Source of the DNA: Streptomyces sp. NBC_00443
Lineage (GTDB): Bacteria > Actinomycetota > Actinomycetes > Streptomycetales > Streptomycetaceae
Assembly (NCBI RefSeq): GCF_036014175.1
Contig: NZ_CP107917.1
Coordinates: 744,001 to 808,000, forward strand
Length of the DNA stretch: 64,000 bases
Direction of reading: 5' to 3'
In this document: positions 48,932 to 57,171 of the stretch, piece after piece
How the letters are laid out: every line of letters begins with the position of its first letter
Position numbering within the stretch: the stretch's first letter is position 1
The notes under the pieces: generated by a model
What the model was told of the DNA's origin: nothing
What the model saw: the letters and a program-made list of their open reading frames with translations, nothing else
Databases searched by the model: none
Translations under genes and position numbers: made by a program

Positions 48932-50038
48932 TCAGAACGTCAGCACGGGCTTGATCGCCTTGCCCGCGCCCATGTCCCGCACCGCCTGGTCGATGTCCGC
49001 GAACGGATAGGTGCTGATGAGGCGGTGCAACGGGAGCCGGCCTTCCTTCACGAGCCGGACCAGGGCGGGGATGAAGGTCTGCGTCTCGGCGTCGCCGAGG
49101 GTGAGGCCGACGATCTGCTTGCCGCCGAGCAGTCCGTTGACGTCCAGGGCGACTTCGGTGCCGAAGGGCGGGGCGCCCACGACGACCAGGGTGCCGCGGG
49201 CGGCGAGAGCGTCGACGCCCTGGCGCAGGACGCCGACGTTGCCGGTGGTCTCCACGACGCCGTCGGCGCCCTGGCCGCCGGTGATCTCGGCGAGCGCCTC
49301 GCCGAGGTCGGCCTCGGCGGCGTTGACGGTGTGGGTGGCGCCCAACTCCTTGGCCAGCGACAGGCGTTCGTCGACCCGGTCGACGGCGACGATGTGGGTG
49401 GCGGGGGTCAGGGCAGCGGCCATGACCGCGGAGAGGCCGACGGCTCCCGCGCCGAGGACGACGACCGTGCTCCCGGTGACCGGCTTCAGCACGTTCCAGA
49501 CGGCACCGACTCCGGTTTGCACCCCGCAGCCGAGCGGGGCGATCGAGGCCAGCGGCACCTCCGGGTCGACCTTCACCAGGCTGCGTTCGTCCACCAACGC
49601 CCGCTCGGCGAAGGACGACTGGCCGAAGAAGTGCCCGCCCAGCTCGTCGCCGCCCCGGCTGATCGTGCTGCTGCCGTCGGCCCGTCGGCCGCCGATGAGG
49701 TTCAGCGGCAGCCAGGTCGCGCAGTACGCCGGGTGCCCGCCACGGCAGTTGCGGCAGTCACCGCACGAGGAGAAGGACAGCACGACGTGGTCGCCGGGCG
49801 CGACACCGGTCACCGCGGGGCCGACGGCCTCGACGACGCCCGCGCCCTCATGTCCGAGGACGCCGGGGAGCGGGAAGGGCAGTCCGCCGCTCGCCACGCC
49901 GAGGTCCGTGTGACACAGGCCGGTCGCCACCATGCGGACGACGGCCTCGTGCGGTCCGGGCTCGTCGAGCTCGACGTCGGAGAGGGTGAAGGGTGCTCCG
50001 CCGGACTCGACGACGGCGGCACGGGTGGGGATGGACAT
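48932..50038 (-). CDS. Zinc-dependent NAD(P) alcohol dehydrogenase (aryl-alcohol dehydrogenase-like)
   Basis: Protein of 368 residues of the medium-chain family. Catalytic zinc ligands are in TGLCHTDLG and LGHEGAGVVE, the structural zinc site is CGDCRNCRGGHPAYC with four cysteines, and the NAD loop is LGAGAVGLSAV. LGCGVQTGVGAVWNV is the substrate-side helix of class III/aryl-alcohol enzymes. Length and motifs fit XylB-like benzyl alcohol dehydrogenases. It follows the aldehyde dehydrogenase gene in the same operon (25 bp), so the two may convert an alcohol through aldehyde to acid. MarR operators precede the operon. Confidence 0.92.
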   Translation of the reverse strand: MSIPTRAAVVESGGAPFTLSDVELDEPGPHEAVVRMVATGLCHTDLGVASGGLPFPLPGVLGHEGAGVVEAVGPAVTGVAPGDHVVLSFSSCGDCRNCRGGHPAYCATWLPLNLIGGRRADGSSTISRGGDELGGHFFGQSSFAERALVDERSLVKVDPEVPLASIAPLGCGVQTGVGAVWNVLKPVTGSTVVVLGAGAVGLSAVMAAALTPATHIVAVDRVDERLSLAKELGATHTVNAAEADLGEALAEITGGQGADGVVETTGNVGVLRQGVDALAARGTLVVVGAPPFGTEVALDVNGLLGGKQIVGLTLGDAETQTFIPALVRLVKEGRLPLHRLISTYPFADIDQAVRDMGAGKAIKPVLTF

Positions 50039-50063
50039 CGTACGAACTCCTTGACAGGGGCGC

Positions 50064-51515
50064 TCAGTCGAGCGAGACGACTACGGACTTGGTCGTGGTG
50101 TAGGCGTCCAGCGCCTCGGGCCCGTACTCGCGGCCGAATCCGGAGTCCTTGACCCCGCCGAAGGGGACCGCGGGGTCGAGCATCGCCCAGTCGTTGACCC
50201 AGACGATGCCGGCCTGGAGCCGGTCGGCGACCCGGTGGGCGCGGGCCAGGTTGCCGGTCTGGACGCCGGAGGCCAGTCCGTACGGCGTGGAGTTGGCCAG
50301 CTCGACGGCCTCGTCCTCGGAGTCGAAGGGCTGGACGGTGAGGACCGGGCCGAAGATCTCCTCCTGGATCACGCGGGAGTCGTTCGGCAGGTCGGCGATC
50401 ACGGTGGGCTTGTAGTAGAAGCCGCCGTCGAGGTCGAGCCGCTCGCCACCGCAGACGATGCGGCCGCCTTCCTTGCGGGCCAGCTCGACGTACTCCTCGA
50501 CCTTGCGCAGATGCCGCTCGCCGGCCATCGGGCCGATGACGGTCTCGGGCTTGCGGGGATCGCCGAGCGGAACGCCGGGCACGGCGTCGGCGAGGATGCC
50601 GAGCAGGGTGCTGTGGACCTGGCGGGCCACCAGCAGCCGAGGTCCGCCCATACAGAACTGCCCGGTGTTGAAGACGAACCCCTTGATGACCGCCCCGACG
50701 GCCTTCTCCAGGTCGGCGTCCTCGAACACGAGGTGGGCCGCGTTGCCGCCGAGTTCCATGGTCACGGGCTTGAGGGACTCGCCGGCGATCGCGGCGACCT
50801 TGCGGCCGACCGCGGTCGAGCCGGTGAAGGCGACCTTGTCCACTCCCGGGTGCCGCAGCAGCGCCTCGCCGGCCGCGGGGCCGCCGGTGACGACGTTGAC
50901 GACGCCGTCGGGGACACCGGCACGCTTGAAGAGTTCTGCCATGTACAGGGCGCTCAGCGGGGTCTCCTCGGCAGGCTTGTGCACCACCGTGTTTCCGGCC
51001 GCGAGCGCCGGGGCCATCTTCGAACCGGCCAGGATCAGGGGGAAGTTGTACGGCGTGATCGCCGCGACCACCCCGATCGGCCGGCGCCTGACATAGGCGA
51101 GGGCGTTCATGGGCGTGTCCCGGACGGAGCCGTCCAGGGTGTGCGCGAGGGCAGCGAAGTACTCGTAGTCGTTGGCCGCATTGGTGACGTCGACGGCATG
51201 GGCGAGCGTGATCGGCTTGCCGACGTCACGGCTCTCCAGCTCGGCGATGGTGTCGGCGTTCTCCCGGATCAGCTCGGCGACCCGGTGCAGCACCCGGCCC
51301 CGCTCCCGGCCGCTCAGCCCGGACCAGGCACCGTCGTCGACGGCCTCCCGCGCGGCGCGCACGGCCGCGTCGACGTCGACGGCACCGGCGTCCGCGACGG
51401 TGGTGACGACGGCGCCGCGGGACGGGTCGAACACGTCGGCGCGTGCTCCGTCGGCGGCCTCGCGCCACTGGCCCCCGATGAACAACCGACCGGGTTCGAT
51501 CTCGAAGGTGGTCAT
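50064..51515 (-). CDS. NAD(P)-dependent aldehyde dehydrogenase
   Basis: Protein of 483 residues. Catalytic cysteine is in FNTGQFCMGGPR, catalytic glutamate in VTMELGGNAAH, and the cofactor loop is AFTGSTAVGRKVA. PYNFPLILAGSKMAPALAAGN is the conserved N-site. It oxidises aldehydes to carboxylic acids, probably the product of the alcohol dehydrogenase downstream. Start at ATG 51515 is favoured over GTG 51521 because GAGGAG is 5 bp away. It is divergent from MarR, with two palindromes between. Confidence 0.93.
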   Translation of the reverse strand: MTTFEIEPGRLFIGGQWREAADGARADVFDPSRGAVVTTVADAGAVDVDAAVRAAREAVDDGAWSGLSGRERGRVLHRVAELIRENADTIAELESRDVGKPITLAHAVDVTNAANDYEYFAALAHTLDGSVRDTPMNALAYVRRRPIGVVAAITPYNFPLILAGSKMAPALAAGNTVVHKPAEETPLSALYMAELFKRAGVPDGVVNVVTGGPAAGEALLRHPGVDKVAFTGSTAVGRKVAAIAGESLKPVTMELGGNAAHLVFEDADLEKAVGAVIKGFVFNTGQFCMGGPRLLVARQVHSTLLGILADAVPGVPLGDPRKPETVIGPMAGERHLRKVEEYVELARKEGGRIVCGGERLDLDGGFYYKPTVIADLPNDSRVIQEEIFGPVLTVQPFDSEDEAVELANSTPYGLASGVQTGNLARAHRVADRLQAGIVWVNDWAMLDPAVPFGGVKDSGFGREYGPEALDAYTTTKSVVVSLD

Positions 51516-51550
51516 CGCCACTCCTCAGCCTCTTCGCCAAGATTTCAACC

Positions 51551-51565
51551 AACAGGATTCCTGTT
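51551..51565. promoter_or_regulatory. MarR operator 1
   Basis: AACAGGA-T-TCCTGTT is a perfect 15-bp palindrome 36 bp from the aldehyde dehydrogenase start. Confidence 0.78.
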
Positions 51566-51584
51566 TGTCCGCAGTCTCATTACA

Positions 51585-51599
51585 GACAGGTTTCCTGTC
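51585..51599. promoter_or_regulatory. MarR operator 2
   Basis: GACAGG-TTT-CCTGTC has the same ACAGG/CCTGT core as operator 1, with centres 34 bp apart, and ends 20 bp before the MarR start. Confidence 0.78.
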
Positions 51600-51618
51600 A
51601 ATGCTCTAGGCTGAAGTC

Positions 51619-52056
51619 ATGCTCGACACCCAGACAACCAAGGCCCACCCCTCGCTTCTCTACATGGTGAAGCAGGTGGAGCTGGTCGTGCGCTCCCACC
51701 TGGACGAGCTGGTCAAGCCCTCCGGGATCACCGCGCTGCAGTACACGGCGCTCACCGTCCTGGAACGCCACGACGGACTGTCGGCCGCACAACTGGCCCG
51801 CGACTCCTTCGTCACCGCGCAGTCGATCGCCGATCTCGTACGGTCGCTGGAGGGCCGTGGGCTGGTGCGCAGGGAGCGCAATCCCGACAATCGCCGGGAG
51901 CTGCTGATCCTGCTGACCGACGCCGCCCGTGAGCTGCTGGCGCGGCACTCGGGGCCCGTGCGGGAGCTGGAGGAGCAGATGGTGCGGGACCTCACGGCCC
52001 ATCAGGCCGAGCAGTTCCGCCAGGCACTCTCCAAGGCCTGGCACGCGCTGTCGTAG
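51619..52056 (+). CDS. MarR-family transcriptional regulator
   Basis: Protein of 145 residues with the winged helix of MarR: LTVLERHDGLSAAQLARDSFVTAQSIADLV in two parts, then LEGRGLVRRERNPDNRRELL as the wing with its D-x-R motif. It would dimerise on the two ACAGG palindromes upstream and repress both itself and the dehydrogenase operon, with release by a phenolic or aromatic ligand as in many MarR systems. Ligand unknown. Confidence 0.92.
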   Translation: MLDTQTTKAHPSLLYMVKQVELVVRSHLDELVKPSGITALQYTALTVLERHDGLSAAQLARDSFVTAQSIADLVRSLEGRGLVRRERNPDNRRELLILLTDAARELLARHSGPVRELEEQMVRDLTAHQAEQFRQALSKAWHALS

Positions 52057-52138
52057 TCACACCCCGAACATCACGCGAAGCCTCTGACGCAAATCAACGA
52101 CATATGTCAATCGAACATGCTCAGATTCGCTCAATCGA

Positions 52139-52145
52139 GGGTAAC
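52139..52145 (+). promoter_or_regulatory. GGGTAAC box before second STAS gene
   Basis: Same heptamer as at 3362-3368, about 80 bp before the chosen start. Weak evidence for a shared sigma factor. Confidence 0.22.
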
Positions 52146-52224
52146 TTGCAGTGCGGGGAACGGATTTGCGCTCACTCGGGCTGCATTCCCCGCCGCACCT
52201 GAGCAGGTTGGAGGCGATGTCGTC

Positions 52225-52605
52225 GTGCAGCAGGAACCTGCGCCGTTCAGCCGGCATCTGCGCGTCCATCGGCACCGCGAGCACACGGTGCTGGAGTTCC
52301 GCGGCGAGATCGACATCGCCGCCGCGGTGGAGATCGCCCCGTACCTGGACCGGGTCACGGCGCACCCCGACGCGCGGATCGTGATCGACCTCAGAATGGT
52401 CGAGTTCTTCGACTGCTCCGGACTTCGCCTGCTGTACCGGGCCCGCGGCCGGACGCTCGACTACGGCGGGCAGTTACACCTGGTCTGCACCCACCCGCTC
52501 ACCCTGCGCGTCCTGAGGATCACCGGCCTGTCCCGGCTGCTGCCCCCGCATCCCACCCTGGATGCGGCCCTGAACCAGCCAGAGGCCACGTCCGGCACGT
52601 TATGA
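52225..52605 (+). CDS. STAS-domain anti-sigma factor antagonist (second copy)
   Basis: Protein of 126 residues with one STAS domain: VLEFRGEIDIAAAVEIAP, VIDLRMVEFFDCSGLRLLYR with the DCSG phospho-loop, and LHLVCTHPLTLRVLRITGLS. It is close to the STAS protein at 3406 (both have xFFDCSGLR). The GTG at 52225 follows GGAGG 10 bp upstream; an ATG at 52117 is also open but would add a Cys/Ala-rich segment that does not look native. Its stop lies in 15-bp repeats. Possible substrate of the SpoIIE-type protein at 19040. Confidence 0.85.
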   Translation: MQQEPAPFSRHLRVHRHREHTVLEFRGEIDIAAAVEIAPYLDRVTAHPDARIVIDLRMVEFFDCSGLRLLYRARGRTLDYGGQLHLVCTHPLTLRVLRITGLSRLLPPHPTLDAALNQPEATSGTL

Positions 52606-52648
52606 GGGCACTCGTCATGAGGACACTCGTTATGAGGGCACTCGTCAT
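52599..52648. repeat. 15-bp tandem repeat, 3.3 copies, across the STAS stop
   Basis: GTTATGAGGGCACTC at 52599 and 52629 with GTCATGAGGACACTC between, then a partial GTCAT. Each copy contains ATGAGG, so the STAS stop TGA and the end of the convergent PRPP-synthetase-like gene fall in the array. Confidence 0.9.
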
Positions 52649-53598
52649 TCGGTTCCCGGCGCGTCGAACAGGGCGCTGACGGACTCCCCGTTGTGAATGC
52701 GGCGCACGGCCTCGGCGAGCGCCGGGGCGATGGACAGGATCCGCAGCTTCTCGGTGCGCTCCTCCGCCGGCACCGGCACGGTGTTGGTGCACACGATCTC
52801 CAGTACGTCGGGCTGCTCACCGATCCTCTTCAGCGCGCCGGACGCGAACAGGCCGTGCGTACAGGCGACGCGGATCGAGCGCGGCCCCAGCTCCCGCAGC
52901 CGGTCGAGGAGTTCGAGGACCGTACTGCCCTTGGCGATCTCGTCGTCCAGGATGATCACGTCCCGCCCGGTCACCTCGCCGATGACGGAGTTGATGCTGA
53001 CCCGGTCGTCCGCGAACCGCTGCTTGGCACCGGCGGCCACCTGGGCGCCGATCAACCGGGCGAACGCGGCGGCTTCCTTGGCGTTGCCGAGGTCCGGCGA
53101 GACGACGGTCGTGCGGGAGAGGTCGTACTGCCCGAAGTGCGCGGCGAGTTCGCGCAGCGCGTGCAGGTGGTCGACCGGCACCGTGAAGAAGCCGTGTACC
53201 TGGGGCGAGTGCAGCGTCATGGCGAGGACGCGACTGGCGCCGGCCGACACCATCAGGTCGGCGACGAGCCGGCCGCCGAGGGAGATGCGGGGTGCGTCCT
53301 TCTTGTCGGAGCGGGCGTAGGAGTAGTGCGGCATGACGACGGTGATCCGGCGCGCGGAAGCGCCGCGGGCGGCGTCGCACATCAGCAGCAGCTCGACGAG
53401 GTGTTCCTGGACGGGGCGGACCAGGGGCTGGATCAGGAAGACGTCCCGTTCCCGGCAGTTGGCCTGGAGCTGCACCTCCAGGCAGTCGTTGGCAAACCGG
53501 CTGACCCGGCTCGGGCTGAGCGGCACCCCCAGATGCGCGCAGACCTCCGCCGCCAGGTCGGGGTGGGCACTACCGCTGAACACGGCGATCTCTCGCAC
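52645..53598 (-). CDS. Ribose-phosphate pyrophosphokinase-like protein
   Basis: Protein of 317 residues aligned over its full length with PRPP synthetases: ATP-binding MPHYSYARSDKKDAPRISLGG (a variant of the YxRxDrk segment), the catalytic loop region GAKQRFADD, and the PRPP loop VIILDDEIAKGSTVLELL. The usual loop is VDDMIDTGGT; here DDEIAKGST keeps the two acidic residues but changes the rest. It may make PRPP with altered control or use another pentose. Start GTG at 53598 has GAGGAG 8 bp upstream. Streptomyces has a separate housekeeping Prs, so this is probably a paralog. Confidence 0.85.
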   Translation of the reverse strand: MREIAVFSGSAHPDLAAEVCAHLGVPLSPSRVSRFANDCLEVQLQANCRERDVFLIQPLVRPVQEHLVELLLMCDAARGASARRITVVMPHYSYARSDKKDAPRISLGGRLVADLMVSAGASRVLAMTLHSPQVHGFFTVPVDHLHALRELAAHFGQYDLSRTTVVSPDLGNAKEAAAFARLIGAQVAAGAKQRFADDRVSINSVIGEVTGRDVIILDDEIAKGSTVLELLDRLRELGPRSIRVACTHGLFASGALKRIGEQPDVLEIVCTNTVPVPAEERTEKLRILSIAPALAEAVRRIHNGESVSALFDAPGTE

Positions 53599-53779
53599 GA
53601 TCCGCTCCTCGAATGATCATTCCGGGTGGCGGACTCATGCTACTGACCTCGGCAGAAACGTTGCAGCGCACCCGCGGGCGTGGACGTCTCCGCCCCGGTC
53701 CGAGGTGCCAATCGGCCAACGGTCCGGTCCTCCGGGGGGTTTGGGGGTATCCGAAGGGCAGGGAAGGAGGAACGTCGAC

Positions 53780-54442
53780 ATGACGACTCCCATCAAGCGC
53801 ATCAACAAGCGCATGCCCGGCTGGGCGAAGGTGGTGAGCGCCCTCGTACTGGTGCTCGTCGTCTTCTTCGCCGGGATCCGGTTCAGCGTGCTCCCCGGCC
53901 TCAAGGACCTGTTCGGCACCGAGACCAACGACCGTTCGGGTCCCGCACTGCTCCAGTCCATCCAGGACATGAGCCGCTACGACGCCGCCTCCGGCAACTT
54001 CCAGATCGTCGTGGATCTGGAGAAGGACGCCAAGTTCCTGCCCGACGCGATCCGCGGCTCCCGCACGCTGTACGTCGGCGCGGGCACCGTGGACGCCTAT
54101 GTCGACCTCGGCAAGGTCGGCGAGGACGACATCACGGTCAACGGCGACCGTACGTCCGCCACACTTCGCCTGCCGCACGCCGCCCTCGGCAAACCGTCCC
54201 TCGACCCCGACCGCTCCTACGCCGTCTCCAAGCAGCGCGGTCTCCTCGACCGCCTCGGCGACATCTTCTCGGACAACCCGAACAGCGAACAGGCCGTGCA
54301 GAAACTGGCGGTGAAGCACATCGGCGACGCGGCCAAGGACAGCGAACTGACCGCCCGCGCCGAGACCAACACCACCGGCATGCTCGAAGGCCTGCTCCAC
54401 TCCCTCGGCTTCAAGGAGGTGAAGGTGACGTACGGGGCCTGA
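53780..54442 (+). CDS. DUF4230 membrane-anchored protein
   Basis: Protein of 220 residues with one N-terminal transmembrane helix (VVSALVLVLVVFFAGIRF) and an extracytoplasmic domain matching DUF4230: LLQSIQDMSRYDAASGNFQIVVDL (in parts), ALGKPSLDPDRSYAVSKQRG and a C-terminal KEVKVTYGA. Function unknown. ATG at 53780 follows GAAGGAGG. It stands alone between the convergent repeat region and the PRPP-synthetase-like gene that diverges from it. Confidence 0.87.
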   Translation: MTTPIKRINKRMPGWAKVVSALVLVLVVFFAGIRFSVLPGLKDLFGTETNDRSGPALLQSIQDMSRYDAASGNFQIVVDLEKDAKFLPDAIRGSRTLYVGAGTVDAYVDLGKVGEDDITVNGDRTSATLRLPHAALGKPSLDPDRSYAVSKQRGLLDRLGDIFSDNPNSEQAVQKLAVKHIGDAAKDSELTARAETNTTGMLEGLLHSLGFKEVKVTYGA

Positions 54443-54752
54443 TGCGCATGCCCTTTCCCCGGGTTCAAGGGCGCCTGCTCTGAGGGACCCCGTGCGGACC
54501 TCGCGAAGCCATGTCAGGGGCCCACGGCTCGCTGCCGGAGCGCTCGCGCGGCGAGAAGCCACGTGGGCGCTCGGCGATTCCGATGCCGACGACGCCTGGC
54601 GGGCGGGCATCTCCCGCGCGCCGGCACGGCGGGCCCGCCCGGCCGACCGCCGACTGCTGGTGGCGCCGACGGGTGAGCCTCGGCAAAGCGACGTCAACCG
54701 TTGGGGGTGTGCGATCGCTGGCTGCCGGCGCGCGCGGCAAGCCGCGCGGCCG
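54443..54752. other. Spacer of GC-rich, low-complexity DNA
   Basis: No gene can be supported. The sequence has degenerate versions of the adjacent 123-bp repeat (for instance CCGGCGCGCGCGGCAAGCC near 54724), so it is probably an older decayed part of the array. Confidence 0.45.
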
Positions 54753-55060
54753 CTCCGGCAAGGCACATGCCGGACAGCGCCCGGCGCAGGGGGCACTGGA
54801 GGGCAGGGCCTACGTCAGCTGACTGCCGGCCCCGCGCGGCGCTTCCCGGCTTGCCTCGGCGAAGCCGGATCCGCACTCCGGCAAAGCGCATGCCGGACGG
54901 CGCCCGGCGCAGGGGACACTGGAGGGCAGGGCCTACGTCAGCTGACTGCCGGCCCTGCGCGGCGCTTCCCGGCTTGCCTCGGCGAAGCCGGACTCGCGCT
55001 CCGGCAAAGCGCATGCCGGACGGTGCCCGGCGGGGGCCTTGGGCGGCAGGGGCCTACGTC
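54753..55060. repeat. 123-bp tandem repeat, about 2.5 copies, at the end of the Mrp operon
   Basis: The repeat begins CTCCGGCAA at 54753, 54876 and 54999, a period of exactly 123 bp (41 codons). Each copy contains CATGCCGGAC and GGCCTACGTCAG; the last copy is cut short and its GCCTACGTCAG overlaps the stop of the MrpD gene at 55054. The array therefore looks like a tandem duplication that began at the 3' end of mrpD. The frame on the minus strand is open through both full copies, but I see no start or domain to make it a gene. Confidence 0.85.
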
Positions 55061-56814
55061 AGAAGGCCCGGCAGGGCCAGTGCCCCCAGCAGCGTGGCTC
55101 CCACCAGTACCCAGGCCACGTAGTCCCCGACGTGCCCGGACTGCAGGCGGCGCAGGGGGCGTGCGCGGGACGGGGCGGCCAGGAGGTCGGGGCGGGTGAC
55201 GGCGAGGGCTGCGAGGCCGAGGGCCAGTACCGTCGAGGCGAGGTCCAGTAGGACGCCGACGGGGGTCCAGTGCGGGGCGGGGACTGGGGCGCCGCCGGAG
55301 CCGGCCTCGTTGACGGCGTGGGCCACGACCTCGCCGAAGCCGGGGGCCACGCCGACGGCGAGGGAGCCGGCGAGCAGGACGGCGGGGACCGCGGTCATGG
55401 TGTCGGGGATCCGGCTGAGCCGGTGCCGGGTCTCGGGCCGTTCGCCGGCGCCGGTCGTCTCGTACTCGGTGTCGTCCTCGGGCGTCGGGCCGAGCCCGAG
55501 GAACACCCTGGCGGCGACCCGCAGTACGGCCGCGGCGGTGACCGCGCTCGCGACCACGTACAGCAAGGTCAGCGGGCCGCCCGCGGCCTTCTCCGTGACG
55601 GCCTTCCCGAACCCCGTCCCGAAGGGGGGAAGTCCGGCCAGGGCGAGCCCGCCCACCCCGTAGATCACGGCGACACCGCGCAGTTCCCGGGCCCGCCCGT
55701 GCAGCGCGTGCTCGTCGACGTTGCCGTACCGGTCGAGGAGGATGCCCGTGCAGGCGAACAGCGCGGCCTTCACCCCGGCGTGCCCGAGGACGTACAGCGC
55801 GACCCCGTCGTCGGCCTGAGGTGTGAGGACGCCGACGCCGATCAGGAACAGCCCGGTGTGGGCGACCGTCGAGTACGCCAGCAGCCGCTTGATGTGCCGC
55901 TGGTACCAGCACATGACAGCGCCGATCACCGCGGTCACCGCGCCGAGCACGACGAGGACCCGCTCCAGGTCGGCCGCCGGGATCCCGCCGGGCCCGGCGA
56001 AGACGGTGCCGTACACGCGCCAGACGCCGTACACGCCGAGTTCGACCATGACGCCCGACAGCAGCATGCACACCGGCGTGGGTGCGACGGCGTGCGCGTC
56101 CGGGAGCCAGAAGTGGAACGGTACGGCGGCCGACTTGATCAACAGGCCGGTCAGGACGAGGACGAAGGCGGCCAGGACCAGCGCGTCCGGCGGCCCGTGG
56201 GCGTCGAGGCCGCGGCCGATCCGGGCCATGGCGAGCTCGCCGGTACGGGCGTACAGCAGCGCGATGCCCATCAGCATGGCGTAGGCGCCGAGCGAGGTGA
56301 CGACGCCGAAGGTCAGCGCGCCCTGCACGGCCTTGGCCTCCTCGACCTGGGTGCCCGTCAGCGCGTAGGCGACGACGCTCATCAGCTCGAACCACACGAA
56401 CGCGTTGAACAGGTCGCCCGCGATCGCGAATCCGCACATGCCCGCCTGGAGGAGCAGGACCAGCGCGGGGAACGAGCCGGAGTGCCGGCGCGGGGGCTCC
56501 TCGAAGTAGCCCCAGGAGTACGCCAGAGCCGCGAGGGTCAGCAGGGACGCCAGGGCCGCCATGCCGAGCCCCGCGCCGTCCCCGACCAGGACGATACCGA
56601 CGCTGCGTCCCTCCACGGGCGTCCAGCCGCCGACCCATTCGACCATCGGCGGCGAGGAGTTCAGCGACAGCACGATCGCGAGACCCGCCGTGCCCGCCGC
56701 GACGGCGCAGCCCACGGAATCCGCGACGACGCGTGGCAGGCGCCGCCCACCGGCGACCAGGAGGGCGGCACCGAGCAGCGGCACGGCGACGAGCAGCGGC
56801 AGCAGGTCGTTCAT
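55054..56814 (-). CDS. mrpD: MrpD-like (NuoN/NuoM-type) antiporter subunit
   Basis: Membrane protein of 586 residues with about 14 helices. ELMSVVAYALTGTQVEEAKAVQGAL holds the conserved glutamate of helix 5, KSAAVPFHFWLPDAHAVAPTPVC the conserved lysine and PxHxWLPxAH motif, and HIKRLLAYSTVAHTGLFLIG the KxxLAYSS-like motif. It is the largest subunit of this operon and the only one of proton-pumping type. Its ATG overlaps the stop of MrpC by one base. The gene ends in the 123-bp repeat array. Confidence 0.92.
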   Translation of the reverse strand: MNDLLPLLVAVPLLGAALLVAGGRRLPRVVADSVGCAVAAGTAGLAIVLSLNSSPPMVEWVGGWTPVEGRSVGIVLVGDGAGLGMAALASLLTLAALAYSWGYFEEPPRRHSGSFPALVLLLQAGMCGFAIAGDLFNAFVWFELMSVVAYALTGTQVEEAKAVQGALTFGVVTSLGAYAMLMGIALLYARTGELAMARIGRGLDAHGPPDALVLAAFVLVLTGLLIKSAAVPFHFWLPDAHAVAPTPVCMLLSGVMVELGVYGVWRVYGTVFAGPGGIPAADLERVLVVLGAVTAVIGAVMCWYQRHIKRLLAYSTVAHTGLFLIGVGVLTPQADDGVALYVLGHAGVKAALFACTGILLDRYGNVDEHALHGRARELRGVAVIYGVGGLALAGLPPFGTGFGKAVTEKAAGGPLTLLYVVASAVTAAAVLRVAARVFLGLGPTPEDDTEYETTGAGERPETRHRLSRIPDTMTAVPAVLLAGSLAVGVAPGFGEVVAHAVNEAGSGGAPVPAPHWTPVGVLLDLASTVLALGLAALAVTRPDLLAAPSRARPLRRLQSGHVGDYVAWVLVGATLLGALALPGLLT

Positions 56815-57161
56815 CAGCCGCGCAGCTCGGAGAGTTCGTCGGGGTCCACGGTGCCGTGCCGTTTGGCGACCTGGATGACGAGCGCGAGCAGCAGCGCGGT
56901 GACGGTGGCGCCGACGACGACGTCGGTGAGGGCGAGGGCCTGGACGACCGGGTCGACGACGGGGCGTGAGCCGGGTTCCAGGTCGGAGAAGACCGGCGCG
57001 GTGGCGTCGTCGCGGTAACCGACGGCCAGCAGCAGGACGTACGTGGCCGACTGGCAGACGGCCAGACAGCCGACGGCGTGGATCAGATTGCGGCTGGTGG
57101 CGAGGCCGTAGCAGCCGACCAGGAAGATCCATACGGCGACGAGGTACGGCAGGACGTCCAT
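56814..57161 (-). CDS. mrpC: MrpC-like (NuoK-type) antiporter subunit
   Basis: Membrane protein of 115 residues with three helices: LPYLVAVWIFLVGCYGLAT, LIHAVGCLAVCQSATYVLLL and the last, which has DVVVGATVTALLLALVIQVA. NuoK-like proteins usually carry a glutamate in helix 2; here that region has no acid. Start ATG 57161 (or GTG 57164). Stop and the MrpD start overlap by one base. Confidence 0.9.
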   Translation of the reverse strand: MDVLPYLVAVWIFLVGCYGLATSRNLIHAVGCLAVCQSATYVLLLAVGYRDDATAPVFSDLEPGSRPVVDPVVQALALTDVVVGATVTALLLALVIQVAKRHGTVDPDELSELRG

Positions 57162-57171
57162 CACGGCGCTC

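Noticed and set aside
48836..52648. CRISPR array from the tandem repeats at 48856 and 52599
   Set aside because: Units are contiguous without spacers, short, and no cas genes are near.
54694..55014. A real gene in the minus-strand frame through the 123-bp repeats
   Set aside because: There is no ribosome site and no family resemblance; the frame stays open because the unit length is a multiple of three.
55270..57018. Long plus-strand frame across the Mrp operon
   Set aside because: It reads as low-complexity Gln/Arg/Gly residues and is the complement of MrpD and MrpC, which have strong motifs.
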